In this document: positions 1 through 8,341 of the stretch, piece after piece
How the letters are laid out: the number at the start of each line of letters is the position of its first letter
Numbering within the stretch: position 1 is the stretch's first letter
NCBI GenBank assembly: GCA_012515365.1
Contig: JAAYYM010000183.1
Span: 1-28,779 of the forward strand
Source of the DNA: Clostridia bacterium
Lineage (GTDB): Bacteria > Bacillota_A > Clostridia > Lachnospirales > Lachnospiraceae
Length of the DNA stretch: 28,779 nucleotides
Direction of reading: 5' to 3'
The notes under the pieces: generated by a model
Told to the model about the DNA's origin: nothing
Seen by the model: only the letters and a program-made list of their open reading frames with translations
The model's database searches: none
Program-made: the position numbers and the translations under genes

Positions 1-1
1 A

Positions 2-1168
2 TACCAGGTGTCTATTACGGTATTTCTAAGCGCAGTGCTTTTATGTGCCATACGTGAAGAAATGAGCAAGCGGCAGATCAACAGACCGGTCACACTCATG
101 GTTCCTGCTAACTTACGAACCTATTTTCCTTCTGTTTCTATGCTGAATTTTTTCGCATGGATCGAACCCTATTATCAATTCTCACAAGAGGAATATTCCT
201 TTGATGATGTGCTCAGATCAGTTGCAAGGTACTATAAAGAGGAACTGAATAAGGATGGACTAGGTCGACGCTTTAGTCACTATATGAAAATGGAATGTAA
301 TCCGATTCTACGCTTTTGTCCTTTGGGAATTAAAAATCTGGGAATGCAGATAGGAGCATTATTTTCCAATAAGGATGTGACAGCTGTTTTTTCAAATCTT
401 GGGATTGTCAGTCTGCCACCTGAATATGAGCCATATATTCGTTATTTTGGTGTTTTTACCAGTACAAAAAAAATAGAACTCAGCATGTGTTCGTTTCAAG
501 ATGAACTTGTATTAAGCTTTGCATCCGGATATCAGCATCAGAATATTGAACGTAATTTCTTTCGTCTGTTAAAAGGCTTCGGAATAGAAACTAATTTTCT
601 GACAGATTGTTTTCCAGAGAAAAAAAGCACCTATGAAGGAATTAAATTTTTTCAATACTTTTCATTTGCCTGTGTTGCAGCTGTCGTGATTTGTGGTATG
701 GTAAATTATTTGGTCACCCCGAAGTTAAACTGGTCAGTTTTTGTCGCCGGGGGTTCTCTCAGCATGTGGATTACACTGGCTGTCGGTTTTTTCAAAAGAC
801 ATAATCTATTAAAGAACGGTATCTGGCAGATGCTCATTATTCCAACGGTTTGTATCATCTGGGATTACTATACAGGATGGAATGAATGGAGTCTTGATTT
901 TGTTATGCCATGTGTTTATTTTGTGATATTGGTTTCTATGGTCATTATCACCAGGATACAAAAGCTATCTGTTGAATCTTATATGATCTACTATATCATG
1001 TCCGGCATATTGGGATTGATACCGGCATTCCTGCTAATGTTCCGTATATCTAATTTCCCGATCTTTGCAGTTTTGTGTAGTGGAATCAGTTTTTTATGGC
1101 TGATTGCTTTGGTGATTTTTAAACGCAGGGATTTTTTCGTGGAATTATATAAAAAACTACATTTCTAG
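2..1168 (+). CDS. Condensation/alcohol-acetyltransferase-like protein with C-terminal membrane domain (5' partial)
   Basis: The reading frame is open to the left edge of the window, so the true start is missing; the GTG at 8 is only the first start-like codon. The visible N-terminal part (about 210 residues) has the conserved block VPANLRTYFPSVSMLNFF, typical of condensation-fold O-acyltransferases (alcohol acetyltransferase or PapA-like). The catalytic HxxxD motif expected upstream is outside the window. Residues about 215-372 form six hydrophobic segments and end in a basic tail (FKRRDFF), so the acyltransferase part is fused to a polytopic membrane domain. That membrane part resembles DUF6320 proteins, which from memory occur beside alcohol acetyltransferases in Lachnospiraceae; this is recollection, not a search. 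The likely role is acyl transfer to a lipid or alcohol at the membrane; the substrate is unknown. The next gene on the same strand starts 165 bp downstream. Confidence 0.6.
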   Translation, partial: YQVSITVFLSAVLLCAIREEMSKRQINRPVTLMVPANLRTYFPSVSMLNFFAWIEPYYQFSQEEYSFDDVLRSVARYYKEELNKDGLGRRFSHYMKMECNPILRFCPLGIKNLGMQIGALFSNKDVTAVFSNLGIVSLPPEYEPYIRYFGVFTSTKKIELSMCSFQDELVLSFASGYQHQNIERNFFRLLKGFGIETNFLTDCFPEKKSTYEGIKFFQYFSFACVAAVVICGMVNYLVTPKLNWSVFVAGGSLSMWITLAVGFFKRHNLLKNGIWQMLIIPTVCIIWDYYTGWNEWSLDFVMPCVYFVILVSMVIITRIQKLSVESYMIYYIMSGILGLIPAFLLMFRISNFPIFAVLCSGISFLWLIALVIFKRRDFFVELYKKLHF

Positions 1169-1224
1169 AATTTATGAGAGATAAAAAGCCAAATATGAAG
1201 AAAAATAGAGAATTCTACTAACAG

Positions 1225-1273
1225 TCGATTGAATAAAACAACGAAATCGATTAAATTATCTGCATGAGCAGAT
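1225..1273. promoter_or_regulatory. Two dyads upstream of the XRE regulator gene
   Basis: TCGATT (1225-1230) is mirrored by AATCGA (1245-1250) with 14 nt between. ATCTGC (1258-1263) is mirrored by GCAGAT (1268-1273) around ATGA. A TATGAT at 1302-1307 could be a -10 box, but no well-spaced -35 is visible. The dyads lie 60-110 nt before an XRE-type regulator gene and could be its autoregulatory operators. This is inferred from symmetry and position only. Confidence 0.3.
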
Positions 1274-1333
1274 TGATTGATTTGGAAGTTTTAGATGTAT
1301 GTATGATATTTTTCCCGCGTGGGAGGAAACGAA

Positions 1334-1726
1334 ATGGATAAGGAGAAGTTTGGTTCCTTTATTGCAGTCCTTCGCAAGGAATCCGGATTAACACAAAAGG
1401 AACTAGCCCAAAAAATCAACCTGACAGATAAGGCTATTTCTAAATGGGAAAGAGGTTTGAGCTTCCCTGATATTTCTATGCTGGAACCATTAGCGGAAAC
1501 GCTGCAGGTTTCAGTATTGGAGTTAATCAAGGGCGAGCGTCTGACGCCGGAGTCAATGATCACAAATGATGAGGCAAAGGATCTGCTGGAAAGTTCATTA
1601 CTTCTATCTGATGAGGAGATAGAAAGGAACAGGCTAAAGAGCAGGCGAGTCATTATATTTTTTATCATGTTACTGATGTTATTAGTATCAATTGGACTCA
1701 ATGTTTACAACTATTTGATCATCTAG
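1334..1726 (+). CDS. XRE-family regulator with C-terminal membrane anchor
   Basis: A 130-residue protein. The N-terminal Cro/C1-type helix-turn-helix (residues about 8-62) contains the typical LTQKELAQKINLTDKAISKWERG block, so DNA binding is well supported. After a short acidic linker, residues about 106-130 are one hydrophobic segment preceded by KSRR, predicting a protein tethered to the inner face of the membrane. I chose the ATG at 1334 because GGGAGG (1321-1326) sits at ideal spacing; the upstream GTG at 1319 would put that site inside the gene. A small TCCC/GGGA hairpin (1313-1324) overlaps the ribosome binding site. It is the first gene of a tight six-gene set, with only 9 nt before the next start, so it probably regulates these genes. 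The signal sensed is unknown. Confidence 0.85.
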   Translation: MDKEKFGSFIAVLRKESGLTQKELAQKINLTDKAISKWERGLSFPDISMLEPLAETLQVSVLELIKGERLTPESMITNDEAKDLLESSLLLSDEEIERNRLKSRRVIIFFIMLLMLLVSIGLNVYNYLII

Positions 1727-1735
1727 TGAGGAATC

Positions 1736-2884
1736 ATGGAAAATTTAGTTTTTATTGTAAGTGCGCTGCTTATTCTCATCATTTTAATAAGTAGGATGAC
1801 AGTAGCACCTAAAAAACAATTTCATAGTGATTATTTTTCAGTAGAAGTCAGTAAAGGGATTCAGGGATTGCTTGGTATTTGTGCAATCCTGCACTTGACC
1901 TCGGTTGCGCTTGAAAAGCTGGGAAGAGCTCATTCTCTCTTTCATGTTTATTTTTACTGTGGCATATTGATCGTGGGCTATTTCTTTTTTTGCTCCGGCT
2001 ATGGACTGATCCACAGTCTTAATACGAAAGAAAACTATTTGCAGGGCTTTGTGAAAAAAAGAATTATTCTGATCCTGGTTCCGTTCTTTATCTGTAATTA
2101 CATCTATCTGATTTTTAGCCAGATTATGGGAGTTACGTTCTCCAGTGTGGACCTGATTGCTGCATTTTTTGGGTTGTTACTATCGAATAATGAGATGTGG
2201 TTCGCGGTGGAAATCATGATTCTTTACCTGCTTTTTTACTTGATCTTTCGTTTGATCAAAAAGCAGAATGTGGCGATAGGAGTAATGAGTGTCTGTGTCA
2301 TAGCATTAATGGCTCTAAGTTTTATAATGGGACGTGATTATGATACGGTCAGTCAGGGGTTATGGTTTCGAGGTGAATGGTGGTATAATACCACAGCACT
2401 GTTTCTGTTCGGAATGATTTATGCAAAGTGTGAGGAACGTCTGGTGAAATGGCTGCATATATCTTATGTACCAATGTTAATTTTTGCTATCATAGGGTTT
2501 GTTATGTTTTTCATGATTGACCAAGCTGTGCTTATGTTTGCTCCATATGAGGCAACAGCAGAGAATCCTATGTATGTCGGAAGAATGTTCGCATTATTCA
2601 TACAGATCATTTTAGTGGCATTCTTTATTTTACTCATGCTCCTGATCATGATGAAGGTACGTTTCCAAAACAAACTGCTATCGTTTCTTGGAGAATTTTC
2701 GTTAGAGATTCTGCTCATAAATTATTTCAATGCTACATTATTTTTCAGACTACTTTATTCGGATCTTTTGATGTACTTGATTGTTGTCATTGCTACATCT
2801 ATTGTAGAGGCTGTCATAATCAATAAGATTAAGAAGTGTGTTCTGAATATTGAACAAAAGAAAGGGAAGAGCAGAAATGTATAA
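1736..2884 (+). CDS. Acyltransferase-3 family membrane protein (paralogue 1)
   Basis: 382 residues, strongly hydrophobic, with about ten predicted membrane segments. It matches the acyltransferase-3 (PF01757-type) pattern: a conserved histidine in the first core helix (H53, in AILHLTSV), then a GYFFFCSGYG segment and a basic loop (FVKKR). Members move acyl groups onto sugars, peptidoglycan or lipids at the cytoplasmic membrane; the acceptor here is unknown. It shares long blocks with the next gene, such as K(G)IQG/KGLQG near residue 40 and GEWWYNTT near residue 212, so the two are tandem paralogues. This copy has one histidine at the HH position of its partner. The ATG at 1736 follows GTGAGG at short spacing. 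The 3' end overlaps the next gene by 8 nt. Confidence 0.8.
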   Translation: MENLVFIVSALLILIILISRMTVAPKKQFHSDYFSVEVSKGIQGLLGICAILHLTSVALEKLGRAHSLFHVYFYCGILIVGYFFFCSGYGLIHSLNTKENYLQGFVKKRIILILVPFFICNYIYLIFSQIMGVTFSSVDLIAAFFGLLLSNNEMWFAVEIMILYLLFYLIFRLIKKQNVAIGVMSVCVIALMALSFIMGRDYDTVSQGLWFRGEWWYNTTALFLFGMIYAKCEERLVKWLHISYVPMLIFAIIGFVMFFMIDQAVLMFAPYEATAENPMYVGRMFALFIQIILVAFFILLMLLIMMKVRFQNKLLSFLGEFSLEILLINYFNATLFFRLLYSDLLMYLIVVIATSIVEAVIINKIKKCVLNIEQKKGKSRNV

Positions 2885-4028
2885 TTTGTTTGAATCAATT
2901 AGTATATTAGTACTGTATATTGTATTAGCAGCAGGCTTTAAAAAGAGTGCCAAGGGTGAATTTCATGAGGACTTTATGTCCCTTAAAGTGACAAAGGGGT
3001 TACAGGGGTTTGCAGCAGTTGGAATTATGCTGCATCATCTGGTTCAGTCAATCACGAAGTATGGAGAGATAAATTATGGACCACTTAATCTTTTTAATGA
3101 TGTAGGTGTTTTATTTGCAGGCATGTTTTTCTTCTTTTCAGGATATGGACTGATGGTCAGCCTGGAAACAAAGCCAAATTATCTGGATACCTTTGTGAAG
3201 AAACGTTTTCCTGTTATTTTGATTCCGTTTTATCTTGTAAATCTGATTTTTGTTGTATGTAATGGTGTGTTTAACAATTTATTTATTGGTGAGGCAATCA
3301 AACCGGGTGAAGTAATGCTGGCGTTATCAGGTTTTGTGTTGATGAACACTCATCTGTGGTTTATTGTCGAAATCTGTGTACTCTATGTTCTTTTCTACAT
3401 CATATTCCGGCTGATTAAAAATCGCAATGCAGCTTATGCAGTTATGGGAATCTGTACGGTAGCGCTGATTATCATTAGTGTATTACTTGGACATGATTAT
3501 GAATCCTTTAGTGGTGGTGTCTGGTTTAAGGGTGAGTGGTGGTATAATACGACAATCCTGTTCTTCATTGGAATGACAATTGCGAAGTTTAAAGATGCAG
3601 TTTTTGCAGCTGTGAAAAAACATTATGCAGTTTTTATGACAGTTGGTTTTGTCCTGTTTGCAGTTCTATTTGTACTAACCAGATATGTCATGATGAATCA
3701 TGGATATTATACAGAAACTGAAGTTTCTATGGGATATGCAGATAAATTCATTACTCTGATCGTGCAGACCTTGATGGCAGCAGCCGGAATCCTTTTCTTT
3801 ATGATGCTGACCATGAAATTACAATTTTCAAATAAGATACTTGATTTTCTAGGTAAGATTTCAATGGAATTATATATGCTGCATAATTTATTTATCATGA
3901 CAATGACAGATGGAATGCAGTATGCAGATGTTAATCATTATCTCATTACGATATATGGCTGTGCGATTCTGGCAGCAGTTGCTCTGCATTTCATTGGTGG
4001 AAAGATACTCAAAAGTATCAAAGAGTAA
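2877..4028 (+). CDS. Acyltransferase-3 family membrane protein (paralogue 2)
   Basis: 383 residues from the ATG at 2877, chosen because AAGGGAAGA lies 5-14 nt upstream; the TTG at 2850 lacks a site and lies inside the previous gene. The start overlaps the previous stop (ATGTATAA), pointing to translational coupling. It is polytopic with the acyltransferase-3 signature: LHH at residues 52-54, FFFFSGYG near 84-91, and a GEWWYNTT loop shared with paralogue 1. Pairing of two such proteins suggests either a heteromeric enzyme or sequential acylation of related acceptors; both are inference. The third gene of the cluster is followed after 14 nt by the AraC regulator, so co-transcription is likely. 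Confidence 0.82.
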   Translation: MYNLFESISILVLYIVLAAGFKKSAKGEFHEDFMSLKVTKGLQGFAAVGIMLHHLVQSITKYGEINYGPLNLFNDVGVLFAGMFFFFSGYGLMVSLETKPNYLDTFVKKRFPVILIPFYLVNLIFVVCNGVFNNLFIGEAIKPGEVMLALSGFVLMNTHLWFIVEICVLYVLFYIIFRLIKNRNAAYAVMGICTVALIIISVLLGHDYESFSGGVWFKGEWWYNTTILFFIGMTIAKFKDAVFAAVKKHYAVFMTVGFVLFAVLFVLTRYVMMNHGYYTETEVSMGYADKFITLIVQTLMAAAGILFFMMLTMKLQFSNKILDFLGKISMELYMLHNLFIMTMTDGMQYADVNHYLITIYGCAILAAVALHFIGGKILKSIKE

Positions 4029-4042
4029 AGAGAGTGTGAAAG

Positions 4043-4972
4043 ATGTCAGGACAGTGCTATAAAGATGAATATATACGAAGGATACATAAAGTACAGGATT
4101 ATATCGAGGAGCATATGGATGAAGCTCTGACATTAGATGTGCTTGCAGATACAGCCGGGTTTTCAAAGTTTCATTTTAGCCGTATCTTTCAGGGGATACT
4201 TCGGGAACCACTAGCACATTATGTAAACCGTATTCGTATGGAAAATGCATTGTTTCTGCTGGCACATCGTCCTGATAAAAACATAACAGAGATTGCTTTA
4301 GAGCTCGGGTTCACTGATTCTTCAGTGTTTTCCCGGGCTTTTAAGAATTATCATGGAGTGACGCCAAGAGAATACAGGCAGGAATATAGCAAGAATTGCA
4401 AAGATTCATTTTTATTGTCTGAGTACAATGGGAGAACAGCAAAAAACAGAGATTCAAAGGAACACATTCCTGTAACAGGAGCGATTACCATTGAGAAGCT
4501 TCCTAACATGCAGGCTGCGTACGTAAGACACACCGGCTCATATGAATCACTTGAGACAGAATTTATGCATCTGATTGAAACTTTAGTCGAGCATGCAGGA
4601 AAACAAGGAATCTGTATTGAAGAGCAGACAATGGTATTTGCAGTTTACCATGATAATCCGGAGTTTGCCCAGGAGTATAAGTTTCGGACAAGCTTGTGTA
4701 TCAGTGTGCCGTCAGACGTTGACATCATTGAGGATGGAATCCTCACAAAAATGGAATTAGAGGGTGGACTCTACGCGGTGGGACATTTTGAGATCAAGAA
4801 AGAGCAGTTTCCGGATGTCTGGGACTTTATGTATCAGGAATGGCTGACAGGAAGTGGCTATATACCCAGAAACTCATATCCGTTTGAAGTTTATCAAAAT
4901 GCGCCCTATGAGGATGGTGGCGATATCGTCAAAGTAGATATCTATGTTCCGGTCGAACCTATCTGTTTTTAA
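4043..4972 (+). CDS. AraC-family regulator with GyrI-like effector domain
   Basis: 309 residues. The N-terminal 110 residues are a two-HTH AraC/XylS DNA-binding domain: LDVLADTAGFSKFHFSRIF is the first helix-turn-helix, and ITEIALELGFTDSSVFSRAF followed by GVTPREYR is the second. Residues about 148-309 match the GyrI-like/SOUL-type ligand-binding fold, opening with ITIEKLPNMQAAYVRHTGSY and ending in DIYVPVE. This is the Rob/BmrR-like layout, in which a hydrophobic or cationic drug binds the C-terminal domain. It sits between the acyltransferase pair and the UvrA-like gene, so it probably activates this cluster in response to a toxic small molecule (inference). The start at 4043 has a purine-rich AGAGAGTG site. 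Confidence 0.88.
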   Translation: MSGQCYKDEYIRRIHKVQDYIEEHMDEALTLDVLADTAGFSKFHFSRIFQGILREPLAHYVNRIRMENALFLLAHRPDKNITEIALELGFTDSSVFSRAFKNYHGVTPREYRQEYSKNCKDSFLLSEYNGRTAKNRDSKEHIPVTGAITIEKLPNMQAAYVRHTGSYESLETEFMHLIETLVEHAGKQGICIEEQTMVFAVYHDNPEFAQEYKFRTSLCISVPSDVDIIEDGILTKMELEGGLYAVGHFEIKKEQFPDVWDFMYQEWLTGSGYIPRNSYPFEVYQNAPYEDGGDIVKVDIYVPVEPICF

Positions 4973-5001
4973 TATGTGCTCATCACGTTGGAGGCGGACA
5001 G

Positions 5002-7290
5002 ATGGAAGAAATCAGCATTAAAGGTGCAAGGATACACAATCTAAAAAACATTGATCTTACGATTCCAAAGCATAAACTGATTGTGATTACCGGAATCAGT
5101 GGCTCAGGAAAATCAAGTCTGGCATTTGACCTTCTGTTTGAAGAAGGGAAAAATCAATATTTACGTTCAATTGGCATTTTAACAGGATTCTATCAGGAGG
5201 AACGCTTTGATTACATCAAAGGTATGGGACCTGCTGTTGCTATCAGACAGAATACAATTCGTCAAAGCAATATTCGGTCAACGGTAGGCTCTAAAACGGC
5301 TGTATTAAATCTTTTGGCACTGTTATGTACAAGTGACGGTGTGTATGAGGATCAAGAGAGTCCTTTCTCTACAGAACGTCCTCATCCAGGAGAACTGTTA
5401 TATACAACAGCTGATGGGATGTGTATGAATTGTCAGGGACGTGGGTCTTATTATGAAATCAATCTTGAAAAATTAATTCCGGATCAAACGATGACTCTTG
5501 AAGAAGTATATGAAATGCTGCATGTGACAAAGGGATATTTTAGAATTCTGCAGAAAAAGTATGGAGACTATTTTTGTATCGCTTTCTGGAAACTGCCAGA
5601 AGAGGTAAGAGAAGAAATTGTGTATGGCACTTATGAAAATGGAAAGCAGAGCTACTGTATTGAGCGGATTCTAAGCACTGCATTTGATAGAGGCGAAGAT
5701 GTAGAATCGGTTTATGTGAAAACGATATGTTCAGAGTGTCATGGAGAGCGAGTTAGCGAAAAAGCAGGAAGTTTGTTACTTCATGGCAGACGGATCGGGG
5801 AACTGGCATTAATGACACTGACAAAATTGTCAGCGTTTTTGAATGAATTGTCAGATCATGAATTATCGCAGTTTGGCAGAAATATCAGAGATGAGTTAGT
5901 TAAGAAAATAAATCATTTGATTCAATTCAGATTAGGGCATTTAACACTTTATCGAGAGATGTCTACCCTAAGCGGCGGTGAGGTCCAGCGTATTTTTCTT
6001 CATATGCATTTAGAGTCAGGGCTTGACTCACTGGTTTATATCTTTGATGAACCGATGTCGGGACTGCATGTAAGTGAAAAACAAAGTATGATCGATGCAG
6101 TAAAAGAATTACGTGACATGGGTAATACAGTCATTGTCGTAGAGCATGATCCGCTGATGATGCGCCATGCAGATCATATTATTGAAATAGGAGAGGGAGC
6201 AGGTGTAAACGGAGGAAGCATTTCGTATCAGGGTGATTATGCCGGATATCTGAGTGCCGAAACAAGGTTAAGCACTTATCTTAAAAACGAGCCTGCATAT
6301 CCAGATCATCATTTTGTGCGAAAGGATGAATATCTGTTTTTAACGCATGCAAATGTTCATTATCTGAAGGATCTGAGTGTCAAATTTCCACTTCATGCAT
6401 TGGTTGGCATTGCAGGATTGTCAGGCAGTGGAAAGAGTTCTTTGATCGAGGAAACGTTATTGAAACGCCTGTTGAGTGCAAAGAAATATGGAACAGCTGA
6501 TGGAATTGAGGGAGTTGATCTGATTGATGGATTTGTAAAAATTTCGCAGGAACCGATTGGACGAAGCATCAATTCTACACCTGCTTCCTATATCGGAATC
6601 TGGGATAAGATACGTGAATTGTTTTCCAGACAAGAGGAGTCTGTCAGGGAAAAAATGGATGCGGGGTACTTTTCTCTTCATTCTAAGGGAGCTTGTAAAT
6701 CCTGTGGTGGAAGTGGCTATGACAGAATCTATCTGACTGCAGATTTTTCTGTAGACAAGGTCTGCCCAGAGTGTCGTGGCAACAGATTCAACGCTAAAAG
6801 TCTGTCTGTTTATTATCGGGGCAAGAACATCGATGACATCTTAAAAATGAGCATGTCACAGGCAGCTGAATTTTTTGCAGATCAGCCCAATATAGTCAAA
6901 CCAATCCGTATCCTAGAGCGGATGGGGATGGGCTATCTGACACTTGGACAGCCTACATCTACTCTGAGCGGCGGCGAAGCACAGCGTGTAAAACTTGCAA
7001 AAGCACTTGGCAGAAGAGGAACGGGAAATCGTCTGTATGTACTGGATGAACCCACGACAGGACTTAGCATGTATGATACGGCATTACTCCTTAACATGTT
7101 GAAGCAGCTGGTATGGGAAGGAAACTCAGTTATTGTAATCGAACATCATATGACGATACTTAAGAACTGTGACTATTTAATCGAATTAGGACCTATGGGT
7201 GGTGAAAAAGGTGGAGAAATCATAGCCTGCGGGACAATTGATGATCTGATACATAATAAACAATCAGTGACGGGGAGGTATCTTTCATGA
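5002..7290 (+). CDS. UvrA-like twin-ABC ATPase (short, resistance-type)
   Basis: 762 residues with the full UvrA plan: Walker A GISGSGKSS at 31-39, zinc cysteine pairs (CMNC near 140, CSEC near 243), signature LSGGEVQR near 325 and Walker B IFDEP; then a second half with GLSGSGKSS near 472, CKSC near 564, CPEC near 587, LSGGEAQR near 655 and VLDEPTTGL. Housekeeping UvrA has about 940 residues, so this is a short paralogue of the UvrA2/DrrC type, members of which have been linked to protection against DNA-binding drugs. Those links are established for other organisms; for this gene protection is inferred from length and context. It starts at 5002 after a GGAGGCGG site and overlaps the next gene by 4 nt. 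Nucleotide-excision repair with UvrB is the alternative but less likely. Confidence 0.85.
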   Translation: MEEISIKGARIHNLKNIDLTIPKHKLIVITGISGSGKSSLAFDLLFEEGKNQYLRSIGILTGFYQEERFDYIKGMGPAVAIRQNTIRQSNIRSTVGSKTAVLNLLALLCTSDGVYEDQESPFSTERPHPGELLYTTADGMCMNCQGRGSYYEINLEKLIPDQTMTLEEVYEMLHVTKGYFRILQKKYGDYFCIAFWKLPEEVREEIVYGTYENGKQSYCIERILSTAFDRGEDVESVYVKTICSECHGERVSEKAGSLLLHGRRIGELALMTLTKLSAFLNELSDHELSQFGRNIRDELVKKINHLIQFRLGHLTLYREMSTLSGGEVQRIFLHMHLESGLDSLVYIFDEPMSGLHVSEKQSMIDAVKELRDMGNTVIVVEHDPLMMRHADHIIEIGEGAGVNGGSISYQGDYAGYLSAETRLSTYLKNEPAYPDHHFVRKDEYLFLTHANVHYLKDLSVKFPLHALVGIAGLSGSGKSSLIEETLLKRLLSAKKYGTADGIEGVDLIDGFVKISQEPIGRSINSTPASYIGIWDKIRELFSRQEESVREKMDAGYFSLHSKGACKSCGGSGYDRIYLTADFSVDKVCPECRGNRFNAKSLSVYYRGKNIDDILKMSMSQAAEFFADQPNIVKPIRILERMGMGYLTLGQPTSTLSGGEAQRVKLAKALGRRGTGNRLYVLDEPTTGLSMYDTALLLNMLKQLVWEGNSVIVIEHHMTILKNCDYLIELGPMGGEKGGEIIACGTIDDLIHNKQSVTGRYLS

Positions 7291-8249
7291 ATGCAAAAAC
7301 AAAAATGGAGAAATTGATTAATCAAGGATATCAAAATATGGCAGGAATGATAGTTCTAAAAAAAGGAGAAGAGGTTTATCACCAATATTATAATGGGGGT
7401 ACGCCTGATTCCTCTTCCCATGTGTTTTCCGTGACAAAAAGTATTCTCTCTATGCTGTATGGAGTATTGTCAGAAGAAACAGGATTATTTGATGTGAATC
7501 AAAAGGTGTTGGACTTTTTCCCTGATTATCAGATCAAAAAGGGAGAGAAAGTGATTCAGGAGATTACAATTGCTGATCTGATGAGCATGAGCACCCCTTA
7601 TAAATATAAAACAGAACCTTATATAGAATATTTTAAAAGTGATGACTGGGTCAGGGCATCGCTGGATTATATGGGAGGACAGGAAAAGACAGGAGAGTTT
7701 AGGTATACACCTTTTATCGGTCCTGATGTTATCTCCGCAATCTTAGAAAAGCTGACTGGAGGAACTGCACTTGAATATGCAAATCAACATTTATTTGAGC
7801 CTTTAGGAATTAAGGCAAAGCAGGAAATCCTGCTCCCGGATCAAGAGACACATATGGAGTTTCATCATACAAAGGAATGTAGTGGCTGGGTTGTCGGTCC
7901 TAGTGGTGTGCAGACAGGTGGCTGGGGGCTTTGCATGACTACTCCTGATATGGCAAAGTTAGGACAGTTATACATGGAAGAGGGCGTTTGTGATGGAAAG
8001 AGGATTCTTTCAAAAGAGTGGATCAGGATTAGCACGGAACAACACAATCATTGGAAACAATATGATTATGGTTATCTTTGGTGGCTGATTAACGCAGACA
8101 AACGCATCTATGCTGCCATCGGAGATGCCGGAAATGTGATTTATGTGAACGAAACAGCTGAGCTGGTCATCGCAATTCGCTCCTACTATGTGACAAAAGC
8201 AAAAGATATCATCAAACTTGTGACAGATTATATAGAACCGGTCTTTTGA
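7287..8249 (+). CDS. Serine hydrolase, class-C beta-lactamase/penicillin-binding fold
   Basis: 320 residues without a signal peptide, so probably cytoplasmic. The catalytic SxxK tetrad is clear (S48-V-T-K51 in VFSVTKSILS), and Y140 in FRYTP is the likely second-motif tyrosine; a GDAGN stretch near residue 278 takes the place of the third motif. The region GGWGLCMTTPDMAKLG is typical of PF00144 proteins. This family includes esterases, D-aminopeptidases and class-C beta-lactamases; the missing leader argues against a periplasmic-type penicillinase. Its ATG overlaps the UvrA-like stop (ATGA), and GGGGAGG lies at 7274-7280. It is the last gene of the cluster and is followed by a long hairpin. 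A detoxifying or deacylating role beside two acyltransferases is attractive but unproven. Confidence 0.82.
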   Translation: MNAKTKMEKLINQGYQNMAGMIVLKKGEEVYHQYYNGGTPDSSSHVFSVTKSILSMLYGVLSEETGLFDVNQKVLDFFPDYQIKKGEKVIQEITIADLMSMSTPYKYKTEPYIEYFKSDDWVRASLDYMGGQEKTGEFRYTPFIGPDVISAILEKLTGGTALEYANQHLFEPLGIKAKQEILLPDQETHMEFHHTKECSGWVVGPSGVQTGGWGLCMTTPDMAKLGQLYMEEGVCDGKRILSKEWIRISTEQHNHWKQYDYGYLWWLINADKRIYAAIGDAGNVIYVNETAELVIAIRSYYVTKAKDIIKLVTDYIEPVF

Positions 8250-8266
8250 GGCATAAAGATTTAAAT

Positions 8267-8337
8267 ATCGGGAACAGGGAAGTGATTTCAAAAGGGGATA
8301 TCCTTGATCTGTTTGAAATTGATCCCTGTTCCCTGAT
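8267..8337. terminator. Long imperfect hairpin between convergent genes, probable bidirectional terminator
   Basis: The left arm (8267-8293) carries GGGAACAGGGA and ATTTCAAA; the right arm (8312-8337) carries TTTGAAAT and TCCCTGTTCCC. About 22 of 26 positions can pair, with a small internal bulge and a loop holding the palindrome GGATATCC. It lies between the serine hydrolase stop (8249) and the stop of the minus-strand gene (8342). No long T-run follows on either side, so it is not a textbook intrinsic terminator. Confidence 0.55.
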
Positions 8338-8341
8338 CTTA

